In this document: positions 41,521 to 50,827 of the stretch, piece after piece
Layout of the letters: each line of letters begins with the position of its first letter
Position numbering within the stretch: the stretch's first letter is position 1
Source: Acidobacteriota bacterium
Lineage (GTDB): Bacteria > Acidobacteriota > Terriglobia > Terriglobales > Acidobacteriaceae
Assembly: GCA_016196065.1 (NCBI GenBank)
Contig: JACPYL010000010.1
Coordinates: 372,001-436,000 of the forward strand
Length of the DNA: 64,000 bases
Direction of reading: 5' to 3'
The notes under the pieces: model-generated
Database searches by the model: none
Seen by the model: the letters and a program-made list of their open reading frames with translations, nothing else
Told to the model about the DNA's origin: nothing
Made by a program: the position numbers and the translations under genes

Positions 41521-43072
41521 CTAGTTAGCCGCCTCGGCGGAACTGGGTTTTTGGACCGGCACACTCCACACCTCGGGCAGCTTAAGGTGAGGCATTGCCG
41601 GACCTGCAAACAGTCTCTGGCAGGGTTTGGCGAGCAAGCGAGCCCACTGTGCCGATCGCGATACGCGCGCACTGTCCGTGGCGATTCCGGTGTCGGCATA
41701 CATCTGTCGGTAGATCTTCGAGATCAGGACAAATGCCAGCCTGGCGCGCAGCGACTTGATAAACCGCGAGCGCAACCAGATTGACTTCAGGCTGTAGAAC
41801 GTGTCCCAGACCCCTTGGGTGCGGCTGCGGACTTCCTCCGCGGACATCGTCGGATGCGACCAGTACAGCTTCGGCCGCAGTGCCTGCGGGATGAGCCAGC
41901 GCCGCGTAATCGGAATACCCGCAATCTGGACGGGAGATTCTCCCAAGTCCTTTTCCCAGCGGATGAAGTCAACTGTACCGGGGTAGGGAGTCAGGGTCAC
42001 AAACTGAGCAAATGCGACTTCCGCTTGCGAGGCCGCGGTGGCAGTGGCCTGGAATGTTTCCGGACGGTCGCTCGGCAAACCAAAAATAAACGACCCCAGC
42101 ACATACACGCCGTGACGGCGGAATGTTCGCAGGCGTTCCACCAAGTCGACTCCCGCGGCATTGAACTCCTTGTACACATCCTTCAGGCCTTCCGGGGTCA
42201 CAGATTCGATTCCCACCAGCGCGCCTTTGATGTGGGCGGCTTTCATAGCGTCGAGAAATTCGGTGTCTTCCGCGGCTTCCATGGTGATCTGCGTAAAGAA
42301 GATCGTGTCGGAGGGCAACTGCGCGAGGCGCGCCATCAGCGCAAAGCGCTCGGCCCGGAGTGCCTTCAGTTCGTTGACCCGGTGCGTATTGTGTTGTGCC
42401 TCGGCGAGTTGGATATCGGTGAGAGTTACGGGATAAAAATTATCGTCGGCGAGAGCGATGAAGCGAAATCCCAGCCGCCGCAACTGGACGATCTCCTCGA
42501 TCACCGCGTCCGATCCGCGCTGCCGCGGTTTCTGTCCATCCGTGCGCCACACCGAACAGAATGAACAGTGCTTGGGACAGCCGCGCACGGTTTGCACCGA
42601 TGCCCACATATAACTTTTGCGCGGCACCAGATCCCAACGGGCAGGCAGGAACTCCGAGGCGTCAATGCGTCCGCCTTCATACACCGCAATGGGTGCGCCC
42701 TTGGAGCAGTCCAACAATACTTGTCCCCAGACCACGTCTCCATCGCCCTTGACGACCGCGTGTGCGCCGCCGAGTTCATGGGCTTCCACCGGATAGAGCG
42801 TCGCGTGGATTCCTCCGAACACCACGTAGGCGCCGCGCGCGCGCCAGCTTCCCGATCTTGTAGCCGCGTAGCGCATTCGCCGTGTGGATCCCGATGCCCA
42901 CTACATCGCCAGGCTGAATCTGATCGGGATCGAGCGATTCCAACGTTTCATCGACCAGAGAGGGGTCGCCGTAAGTTGCTGGAGTGGCTGCCGCCAGGAC
43001 GTACAGCCAGCGGGGAGTGATGACGGCCGTGCCAAAAGCAACATCGCTGGGATTGACGAGGTGCACGCGCAC
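41521..43072 (-). pseudogene. B12-binding radical SAM gene interrupted by a frameshift
   Basis: The N-terminal cobalamin-binding part reads in one frame from GTG 43072 (VRVHLVNPSDVAFG; GGAGG upstream, GTG 43114 also possible) to about 42840. The rest (AYVVFGGIHATLYPVEAH, then the radical SAM core RGCPKHCSFCSVW with CxxxCxxC) continues in another frame to 41521. The break falls in an alternating CG run at 42831-42845; loss of one CG pair explains it. All other motifs are intact, so it could be a recent mutation, a phase-variable site or a sequencing error. Intact length would be about 515 residues. Product would be a B12-dependent methylase or similar. Confidence 0.8.
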
Positions 43073-43316
43073 GCTGGGAGGCCCTCCTCGGGCTGGACTA
43101 CTCGGGCGCGTCACGAGTCGTGCGCACGATCGACAAGACTAGTCGTTCACGCGGCTATTCGCAAATCCAATCTGCAATGTTTTGGACATGAAACGCCGAG
43201 CACGCACCCCGATTACGCTTCATTCTCATGTTTGACGAATCCGGGAGTCTGTTCAATAGTGCTCACTTTTCTGGTGGAGAGGACAGTTATTCTGGGACGT
43301 CACATCCCGGAATTCG

Positions 43317-44093
43317 ATGAAGTTTTGCCTGCAAATCGTGTTTGTGACCGTGCAGATCCTGACGATCTGGACCAGTTTATCGCTTCCGCTCAGTGGCCAG
43401 GTCGCGAGCGCGGTTGCGATGGACTCTCGCGCACTTCTAGGCGCGGATCAAGTGGTTGCCAACATGGTCCGCAGGAATCTGGAACGCGCGCAGGCCTTGG
43501 GTTCTTACAAGGGCACTCGGGTCTATCGGCTGGACTATCGCGGTTTCCCAAGTTCTCGTAGTGCGGAGATCACGGTCGAAGTGGTGTTCCGGTCCCCGTC
43601 CACGAAGGAATTCAAGATCCGATCGGAAACTGGCTCGCACTTTCTGGTGGAGAAGGTTTTTCGCAGAATGCTACAGAGTGAGCAAGACGCGCTCACGGCG
43701 GAGAATCAATCTCGTGTTGCCCTCAATAACGATAACTACCAGTTCGCTCTCGCGGGCGTTGAAGTCTTGCCGACTGGGCCGTCGTATATTCTGTCGGTCG
43801 AACCTCGGACCAATAACAAGCTGCTCTACCGCGGACGCATCTGGGTCGACGCCGAAGATTTTGCAGTCGTGCGGATAGACGCGGCCCCCGCCAAGAACCC
43901 TTCCTTTTGGACCAAGGATACGACGATCCAACAGGTCTATGGGAAAGTTGGCAATTTCTGGCTGCCTCTATCCAACCGTAGTACCAGTACGATCCGCCTG
44001 GGAGGGCATGCCTCTTTCTCGATTGACTACCGTGATTACCAGATCACAGCCGAGGCACCGTCCGGAACTTCAAGCAAAGGCAAAGGGTACTAG
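43317..44093 (+). CDS. Secreted LolA-like outer-membrane lipoprotein-sorting-type protein
   Basis: 258 residues. Signal peptide 1-27 (IVFVTVQILTIWTSLSLPLSG). The mature protein is all-beta: SYKGTRVYRLDYRGFPSSRSAEITVEVVF, then LSVEPRTNNKLLYRGRIWVDAEDFAVVRIDA, the pattern of LolA/LolB-fold proteins annotated as outer membrane lipoprotein-sorting. It probably binds a hydrophobic ligand in the periplasm. Stands alone. Confidence 0.75.
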   Translation: MKFCLQIVFVTVQILTIWTSLSLPLSGQVASAVAMDSRALLGADQVVANMVRRNLERAQALGSYKGTRVYRLDYRGFPSSRSAEITVEVVFRSPSTKEFKIRSETGSHFLVEKVFRRMLQSEQDALTAENQSRVALNNDNYQFALAGVEVLPTGPSYILSVEPRTNNKLLYRGRIWVDAEDFAVVRIDAAPAKNPSFWTKDTTIQQVYGKVGNFWLPLSNRSTSTIRLGGHASFSIDYRDYQITAEAPSGTSSKGKGY

Positions 44094-44105
44094 CCGAGTA
44101 GCTGT

Positions 44106-44324
44106 TCAGGCTTTCGCGCGCGAGCCGGCAAATGCCAGGGCGATTCCACCGCCAATCAACACGGCGCTAATTATTGGGGACACTTTTTCGCTGTGAGTGG
44201 TTTGCACGCCGATGTTGGCATCGCCGATCTTGATGCCTTGCTTTTCAGAACTTGGAATCGGCACCACCAGCGATGCGAGTCCAAGCACAATCAAGAGAAT
44301 ACCTGCATACAAGAACATCTTCAT
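44106..44324 (-). CDS. Small membrane protein, 72 aa
   Basis: 72 residues with AAAGGA before the ATG. Two hydrophobic helices (KMFLYAGILLIVLGLASLVV at the start and ISAVLIGGGIALAFAG at the end) flank a polar loop (KQGIKIGDANIGVQT). Similar to DUF3185-type peptides. Lies 118 bp downstream of the Crp-family gene on the same strand. Confidence 0.75.
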   Translation of the reverse strand: MKMFLYAGILLIVLGLASLVVPIPSSEKQGIKIGDANIGVQTTHSEKVSPIISAVLIGGGIALAFAGSRAKA

Positions 44325-44442
44325 GGCGGATCCTTTGCCGTTCGAAGGGGGAAGGACTTCGCGTTCCATTTTCCACATTCGGAATGCCGAAGCTGTGCAA
44401 TTTTGCTCAGGCTGGCTCGACGAAAGAACCTGCGAGCGGGTT

Positions 44443-45192
44443 TCAGTCGTGGAGAACGACATTGAGCAGCGAACTGTGGACTTGCAAGCCACCATCGATG
44501 CCGCCGGAGTAGTTGATGAATCCGAGCTTGCGAAAGCGGTTCATGAAGAAACTGACTCGTGAGCGAGTCGTGCCGATCATTTCCGCCAGCGTTTCCTGGC
44601 TTATCTTGGGAACTACCGCTTCCGGAACGCCTTCTTTGCCGAAATGAGCGAGCAGGAGAAGCACTCGGGCCAGTCTCTTTTCGCTGGAATTGAAGAGCTG
44701 GTCCACCAGATCTTCTTCGTACCGGATATTCCGGGCCAGCAGGTAGGCGACGAACAGGTCGGAGAATGTGCGTTCGCGGTGCAAGGCCGACATCATCGCC
44801 CCTTTTTCGACGCGCAGAATTTCACAATCCGACATTGACTCGGCAGATCCCATGCGCATCAGCTGACCAGCCAGGGCTCCTTCGCCAAAGAAGCTGGATT
44901 CAGTAAGGATCGCAATCGTGGCTTCTTTGCCGGCCTTGGAAACAACCGTGAGCCGCACCTTGCCTTTTTGGACATAGAAGACCGCGTCCGCTGGATCGCC
45001 CTGGGTATAGACGGTCCTCCCCTTCGCAAAGGTCAGCATCGTTCTGCCCTCGCCAATCGTGGCAAGGAAAGTCTTCGGATTGAACGGGAGATGTTTCTTG
45101 CTCACGCGAACTAGGGTCATAAGTAGCGGGCCATCGAGAGGTACGTCAAACTGTTCAGCGTAGCGCGTGGCCTTCCGACGCGAGGTTGCCAT
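44443..45192 (-). CDS. Crp/Fnr-family transcriptional regulator
   Basis: 249 residues from ATG 45192; longer versions to 45309 are possible but not conserved. The cyclic-nucleotide-binding-type barrel has VYTQGDPADAVFYVQKGKVRLTVVS and FFGEGALAG. The C-terminal winged helix contains SQETLAEMIGTTRSRVSFFMNRFRKLGFI. No N-terminal Fe-S cysteines, so it is not an FNR oxygen sensor; its ligand is unknown. Confidence 0.9.
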   Translation of the reverse strand: MATSRRKATRYAEQFDVPLDGPLLMTLVRVSKKHLPFNPKTFLATIGEGRTMLTFAKGRTVYTQGDPADAVFYVQKGKVRLTVVSKAGKEATIAILTESSFFGEGALAGQLMRMGSAESMSDCEILRVEKGAMMSALHRERTFSDLFVAYLLARNIRYEEDLVDQLFNSSEKRLARVLLLLAHFGKEGVPEAVVPKISQETLAEMIGTTRSRVSFFMNRFRKLGFINYSGGIDGGLQVHSSLLNVVLHD

Positions 45193-45722
45193 CGGCTTTT
45201 CTTTCAAGATTGTAAGCGCTGCCAGCCGCATATCGATGACTTCATTTGAAGTCTGGCCCGCGGAGTCGTATGCCCACCACCCAGGGCATGGCGCCTGGGG
45301 CGTAGTCACAGCTCCTGTGTTTCCAGACGATTGCCCCCATCTTTACAGACAGATGCAGGTGAATTTATGAAAAATCGGCAAGGCAAGTCTGTGCAAAAGT
45401 GCTCATAAATTTATGTCGCTTGGGACGGAATCGTTGAAACCACATGAACTTTCCAGTACCGACGACGTCCCGTTCCTGGGTTCCTACTTCTCTCCAGCAA
45501 TCAAACGGCGGTCCCGATGGGGCTCGGTCCTGGGCAGACCGGTACTCAGTTCGCATTTTTCCCCCGGTTTAGCACCACAAGTAGGGCAGCGAACCGTCAG
45601 GACCTTCTTTTCCGTGACTTTCATAGCTACATCATGCAACGCAATGTACTTCCATGTTGGTCAAAAGTGACCAGTATCTTCCGTAATGAGTCACGATCGT
45701 GGATTTCGGCATCTAACTCGAA
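45193..45722. other. 530-bp gene-poor stretch with a 9-bp inverted repeat
   Basis: No gene is supported here; short frames on both strands lack start signals and family resemblance. The Crp-type gene's promoter must lie in the left part. AATTTATGA (45362-45370) and TCATAAATT (45404-45412) are inverted 9-mers 33 bp apart, the only clear structure seen. They may be a regulatory site. Confidence 0.4.
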
Positions 45723-45923
45723 ATGAAAGCGACCAAGTCAATTTTCGACGAGCAATACCGGGTCGTCGCTATTGCAAGTGACCGCCTGGTCGTGCGGGGG
45801 ATTCAGAGTGGGGAAATCCTGACTATCGTCAACCCTGAGCCCGCGAGTCCGCTTAGCCAGACTGACTTTCCGCCCGGAAAGCTGATTGCGCTCAGCGATC
45901 CTTCCACCGTGCCGATGAATTGA
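45723..45923 (+). CDS. Small hypothetical protein, 66 aa
   Basis: 66 residues. Beta-rich (QYRVVAIASDRLVVRGIQSGEILTIVN), with a Pro-rich tail. No signal or membrane segment. It may be an SH3- or Hfq-size barrel. Precedes the phospholipase-C-like gene on the same strand. Codon use is normal, but evidence is limited to the frame. Confidence 0.5.
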   Translation: MKATKSIFDEQYRVVAIASDRLVVRGIQSGEILTIVNPEPASPLSQTDFPPGKLIALSDPSTVPMN

Positions 45924-46068
45924 TTCGATCTTGTTCCTGGCTTCGGGCCGGTCGTTAAGGACCGGTCTGAAAGCCAATTTTCCGGGTCGCCGGTTCTTGC
46001 TGGTTGATGTTTTTCGTTCTCGGCCGCGATTTCGCTTTATGTCTATTGTCTCCAAATTACTGGGCGCC

Positions 46069-47385
46069 ATGATCCAGCGGTGGCATTTGCTTTTCATGCG
46101 CGCCATCACAATCAGCCTGATTGTTCTGGTGTGCTGCAGTGGCTCTTCCGCTTATTCGGTACTGACTCACGAAGAAATCATTGACCTTGTGTGGCTCGAC
46201 ACCATTCAGCCGCTGCTGTTGAAAAAATACCCGGGACTGTCGGAAGAGCAGATTCGCGAAGCGCACGCCTATGCGTATGGCGGCGCGGTGATTCAGGACC
46301 TGGGCTACTACCCGTTCGGAAGCAGGGAATTCAGCAACCTGGCGCACTACGTCCGCAGCGGAGATTTTGTCCGCGAACTCGTGCTCGAAAGCCACGACGT
46401 CAACGAATATGCGTTTGCGCTCGGTGCGCTCTCTCACTACGCATCGGATATTGCAGGCCATCCCGCGGTCAATCAGGCTGTGGCCATTGAATATCCCAAA
46501 CTGCGTGCGAAGTACGGTTCGTCGGTTCGTTACGCGCAGGACAAAACAGCTCACTTGAAAACGGAATTCGGCTTCGACACCGTCCAAGTTGCCAAGAAGC
46601 GCTATGCGCCGGAGAATTACCACGACTTTATTGGTTTCAAAGTCTCGAAGCCGTTGCTGGAAAGGGCTTTTCCAATTGTCTATGGAGTGCAACTGACGGA
46701 CGTCTTAACCCATGAAGATCTGGCGGTGGGAACATATCGCTTCGCGATCGGCAGGATGATCCCGCAAATGACTCAGGTCGCGTTGCAGATCCACAAGAAA
46801 GAACTGATTCAAGAGACGCCGAATTTCCAGAAGCGAAAATTTCTATATCGCCTGTCGCGGTCGAGTTATGAAAAAGAATGGGGAAAGGAATATGAAAGGC
46901 CAGGCGTGGGCACGAGGATTCTATCGACACTCTTGCGGTTTGTCCCGAAGGTAGGCCCGTTCAGGGGGCTCGCATTCAATCACCCAACCCGGCAGACCGA
47001 AGACCTATACATCCAGAGCATTAACACCACGGTCGATCAGTATCGCGCGTTCTTGGCACAGGAAAGCGCCGGATCTCTTGTCCTGCCCAATTGCGATTTC
47101 GACACGGGCAAACCGACGAAAGCCGCCGAGTATTCCCTGACTGACGAGGCGTACGCCAAACTCCTCGGCCAATTGGACGACCGGAAGTTTGATAGCATCT
47201 CGCCCGAACTGCGGGCCAACATTCTTGATTTCTATTCCGACCTCAACGTGAAGTTCGATACCAAGCGAGATCACGATGATTGGAATAAGGTGTTGACCGA
47301 ACTGGAGAGACTGCGAGCCGCGACACCGGTTCCGTCACTCGCAACCACCGCCAAGCATGACGCGACGATCCAATCGCAGCACTAG
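46069..47385 (+). CDS. Zinc-dependent phospholipase C-like protein, secreted
   Basis: 438 residues from ATG 46069; 46039 and 46096 are alternatives, none with a strong ribosome-binding site. Signal peptide ends near CSGSSAYS. The start of the mature chain, VLTHEEIIDLVW, and later AYGGAVIQDLGYYPFGSREFSNLAHYVRSGDF and GALSHYASDIAGHP supply the His/Asp ligands of the PF00882 zinc phospholipase C group. Substrate unknown. It ends 4 nt inside the convergent TonB-receptor gene. Confidence 0.85.
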   Translation: MIQRWHLLFMRAITISLIVLVCCSGSSAYSVLTHEEIIDLVWLDTIQPLLLKKYPGLSEEQIREAHAYAYGGAVIQDLGYYPFGSREFSNLAHYVRSGDFVRELVLESHDVNEYAFALGALSHYASDIAGHPAVNQAVAIEYPKLRAKYGSSVRYAQDKTAHLKTEFGFDTVQVAKKRYAPENYHDFIGFKVSKPLLERAFPIVYGVQLTDVLTHEDLAVGTYRFAIGRMIPQMTQVALQIHKKELIQETPNFQKRKFLYRLSRSSYEKEWGKEYERPGVGTRILSTLLRFVPKVGPFRGLAFNHPTRQTEDLYIQSINTTVDQYRAFLAQESAGSLVLPNCDFDTGKPTKAAEYSLTDEAYAKLLGQLDDRKFDSISPELRANILDFYSDLNVKFDTKRDHDDWNKVLTELERLRAATPVPSLATTAKHDATIQSQH

Positions 47386-50300
47386 AAGCGGTATTTGAAT
47401 GCAAACTGCAGAACGCGTGGCCCATTCAGGGCGTTGATTCTCTGCAGACTCCCAAATCCGTTTACGCCGCTGTTTTGCACCAGATAGCAAATCTGATTTG
47501 AACTCAAACCGTCTCCGCACGTATCCCCGAACGGACTGTACTGAATCTGATTGACTCCGTTTCCATTCTGCACATAGTAGTTGGCATGGTTGAAAAGATT
47601 GAACGCCTGCACTTGAACAGCAACGCTCTGCCGCTCATTGATGTGGAATTGCTTGCCGAGGCTAAGGTCGATTTGCTGCGTCCAGGGTCCGTAGAACGAG
47701 TTCAATCCTGCCCGCGGACTTGGCCCCGCGCCGTTTATCCCGAGCGCTGAATTCGCGGTACTTTGTAAGGCAGCTGAGTCGTTCACGATATTGCGAGTTG
47801 CTCCATCCGCGAGATCGCATTCAGGACCGATTTCATCCGAAGGGCAGGCCGTATCGAGTAGGGCTGCGTAAGGGCGCCCCGAAGCGAACTGCATCAATGT
47901 ACTGATCGTCCAGTTAGATACGAGACCACGAAGCCTCGGAGAATGCAGATTCTGCCCAAACCCCGGTTCATAGACCGCAGCGATTGAGAGCCGATGGCGC
48001 TGGTCGAGTAGATAGGGGGCGTGGGTATTGCGCAAGTCAAACTGGTTGTTGAAATCCACGCCGCGGGCCATGATGTTTTTTGCATACGTATACGAGGCGT
48101 GGAACGAGAGCCCTCGCCGCATCCGCCTCTGCGCCTGCGCGAAAAATGAGTTGTAATGATTGATCCCGGGACTGACCAGCGCATTGATCTGATTGAAGCT
48201 TGAGCTGATTCGCCCCTCTTGCAGCAAGCCGGAATCGAGATTTGGAAGAACGACTTGTTTCCCGTTGCAGTCTTCAGTGTCCGCGGCCTCCGGGGGGCAG
48301 AGCACAAATGTGGTCGCGCCGGTCGGTGGAATCAGATTCAGATCGTAGGCACTGGACGCAATCAAATGCACGCCATGTGTCCACGTTGTTCCCACGGTAA
48401 GCACTGTGTCAGGAAATATCTCGCGTTCGATTTGAAGGCTGGACTGCAGGATCGAGGGGAATCGAAAATGCGGATCGATCAGGGAAATATCTGCCGCTGA
48501 GAATAGCGATGGATCGGTCACCTGGTTCGGGAAAACTGCGACTTGATCCTGGGGCGTGAGGTCCCCATTGTAAGCAAGATTCACCGAAGCCTGTTGGGAG
48601 AGCAATCCATTCGACACCACGGAATTGCGGTAGTTTAGGCCGTTCAGGTTTTCGTAGAACATGCCAAAGCCGCCGCGGACCACGGTCTTTTCCATCGGTT
48701 GCCATGCCAATCCGATGCGCGGAGCGAGTCGCTGGTACTGGTTCGGAAATTGTCCCGTCAGTGGGAAATCGGGGTTGCCCCGCGGTTGCGGATAGATCTG
48801 AAAGTCCTCCCGCAGGCCTAGATCAAGCGTCAGGCCACGGCGAATCTGGTAGGTGTCAGCAATATAGAAACCGAGGTACGGCACCGCGAAAGAGAATTTC
48901 GGATTGCCGGCGCTCTGCACGAAATTGTCGTAACGTCCAATCGCAAAATCCGGCAGACTCGAGAATGTATAGGTTCCACGGAATGTTCCATTTTGACGGG
49001 CGGCGTCTGGATCGAATCCGCCAAACGCAAGGTCCGCCACGTGCCCGTAGCTGAACTCCACTCCGAATCGAAAGGTGTGCCTGCCTTGCAAGTAGCTGAC
49101 GCGGTCGGAAGTTTGCCACAAGGCCTCATTCGTGCGACCTCCGGCGAATCCGGCATTGCCAAGTTGCAACGCTCCGCCCTGATCGGCATCGCCGCCTGAA
49201 GTGAGAAGAATCGCGGGAAGGACCGGATTCACCAGGCCAGTGGGCGTGAAGTACTGATCGTCACGCGAAAAACTGGCATGAAACTCATTCAGGAGATTAC
49301 TCCCGTAGGCATGGCTCCAGCCGAGAGCAGCGTGGTAGTCGCGAACAAATGCATTGGCCAGCGTGCTGATCCCGAATAGCGGTGTTTGATTGCCCACGAT
49401 AGCGCCGCCCGGCGAGTCAAAGCGATTCCAATTCAGGCTGAGATAAATGCGATCGTCCTTCGAGTCCCGGTAGTCGATCTTCGTGAGGAGTGCCCAGTCA
49501 TTGCGAAAGCGAGGATGAATGCCAAGATTGGAGTGAATTGCCTGGAGTGCGTTCGCGACTCCCTGCAAATATCGCGGGTCCTCCGGGTCGGGATTGTTCG
49601 TATCGCCAGGGGAAGGAAACTGGCCGTTCGCAGGCGGCAGCTGGATTCCGTCCTCAACGCCGAAGTCTTCCTGCGAAACATCCGCGAAAGCGGGGTTAAT
49701 CACCGACATTGGATTCTTCTGCCGCTGTTGTTCGTAGTCCGTGAAAAACCAGGCGCGGCCCGGCATCACCGGCCCACCCAGGCTGCCCCCGAACTGTTGA
49801 AGAATATTTGCGGGCCTCGGGATGCCATTGGCTTTGTTGACGGCATCGTTCGCGCCGGCCCCAGAATTCCGGTTGTAGTAAAAGGCGTTGCCATGCAGAG
49901 TGTCTGAGGCCGAGCGGGTGACTACGTTGACGAATCCCGTTGCAGCGCCGCCGTAGTCCGAGCGATAGGGCGAAACGGCAACCTGGAATTCCTCGATCGC
50001 GTTTTCTCCAAAGATGTAAGGGACGCGCTCGCCGCCGCGTGCCGCTCCAAAATAGTTGCTGCCGGCGCTAGCGCCGTCGACCGAAAATGCATTGGAGCCG
50101 TTGGCGTTCGCGTAGCCAGTGTCCTGCCCGCCTTGCTCCCCTGCAAGGCTGACCAATCCCTGTTCGCCGTCCGGTGTGGCGTTCGGTACCAATAGCGCGA
50201 GATCAAGGAAGCGGCGTCCGCTGAGCGGCAAATTATTGAGGGCGCTGCGATCGATTACCGAACTCAGGTTCGAGTTTTCGGTCTGCAACAGCGGAGACTC

Positions 50301-50690
50301 GCCCGTCACCGTCACCGATTCGCTCTCTGAACCCGGTTGCAGGCGAGTGGTCACCGTGACTGTCTGTCCTACCTGCACCACTACCGCCTTAACAATTTCC
50401 TTCCGGAAGCCGCGAGCAGTTACCTCAAGCGCGTACAGTCCAACCGGCTGAGACGGAAACAAAAAAATACCTGCCGAGTTCGATATACATTTCTGGCTTC
50501 CACTGGAGGATTGGAAAGCGAGAACGACAGAAGCACCTGCGATCGTCGCTCCCGTGTTGTCTGCAACCACGCCACGGACCGCACCCGTCGGCGCTGCGGC
50601 CTGGGCCCATAGGGGTTTGCAACAGGTCGCGAGCGCAATCCACAACACCACACTGGGAACTTTCAATCGATATCCCGTCGACCGGTTCAT
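47382..50690 (-). CDS. TonB-dependent receptor (Oar-like) with N-terminal CarboxypepD_reg-like domain
   Basis: 1102 residues from ATG 50690 (AAGGA upstream; the 20 upstream codons are outside the signal peptide). Signal peptide to about residue 30 (LATCCKPLWAQ). A carboxypeptidase-regulatory-like domain follows (GAVRGVVADNTGATIAGASV, about 36-115). The plug has LSGRRFLDLALLVPNAT and NAIEEFQVAVSPYRSDYGGAATGFVNVVTR. A large barrel ends in VLQFAFKYRF with the C-terminal Phe needed for insertion. This Oar-like class is expanded in Acidobacteria and thought to import large polymers or peptides. No substrate genes adjoin. Confidence 0.93.
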   Translation of the reverse strand: MNRSTGYRLKVPSVVLWIALATCCKPLWAQAAAPTGAVRGVVADNTGATIAGASVVLAFQSSSGSQKCISNSAGIFLFPSQPVGLYALEVTARGFRKEIVKAVVVQVGQTVTVTTRLQPGSESESVTVTGESPLLQTENSNLSSVIDRSALNNLPLSGRRFLDLALLVPNATPDGEQGLVSLAGEQGGQDTGYANANGSNAFSVDGASAGSNYFGAARGGERVPYIFGENAIEEFQVAVSPYRSDYGGAATGFVNVVTRSASDTLHGNAFYYNRNSGAGANDAVNKANGIPRPANILQQFGGSLGGPVMPGRAWFFTDYEQQRQKNPMSVINPAFADVSQEDFGVEDGIQLPPANGQFPSPGDTNNPDPEDPRYLQGVANALQAIHSNLGIHPRFRNDWALLTKIDYRDSKDDRIYLSLNWNRFDSPGGAIVGNQTPLFGISTLANAFVRDYHAALGWSHAYGSNLLNEFHASFSRDDQYFTPTGLVNPVLPAILLTSGGDADQGGALQLGNAGFAGGRTNEALWQTSDRVSYLQGRHTFRFGVEFSYGHVADLAFGGFDPDAARQNGTFRGTYTFSSLPDFAIGRYDNFVQSAGNPKFSFAVPYLGFYIADTYQIRRGLTLDLGLREDFQIYPQPRGNPDFPLTGQFPNQYQRLAPRIGLAWQPMEKTVVRGGFGMFYENLNGLNYRNSVVSNGLLSQQASVNLAYNGDLTPQDQVAVFPNQVTDPSLFSAADISLIDPHFRFPSILQSSLQIEREIFPDTVLTVGTTWTHGVHLIASSAYDLNLIPPTGATTFVLCPPEAADTEDCNGKQVVLPNLDSGLLQEGRISSSFNQINALVSPGINHYNSFFAQAQRRMRRGLSFHASYTYAKNIMARGVDFNNQFDLRNTHAPYLLDQRHRLSIAAVYEPGFGQNLHSPRLRGLVSNWTISTLMQFASGRPYAALLDTACPSDEIGPECDLADGATRNIVNDSAALQSTANSALGINGAGPSPRAGLNSFYGPWTQQIDLSLGKQFHINERQSVAVQVQAFNLFNHANYYVQNGNGVNQIQYSPFGDTCGDGLSSNQICYLVQNSGVNGFGSLQRINALNGPRVLQFAFKYRF

Positions 50691-50827
50691 GCATTTCCTT
50701 CGATGGGGGGCACCCGTCGCGCGATATGGTATGTGATCTGTTGCATTCAAGTCAGGGAACGCGGGATCACTGCGAGGGGTAATTCTCGCCCAGCAACACG
50801 GGACACAGCAAGTGGTGGGATCGAGCC

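Noticed and set aside
45413-45670. Plus-strand frame of 85 codons in the gap after the Crp-family gene
   Set aside because: No ribosome-binding site, no domain, overlapped by other short frames; treated as non-coding.
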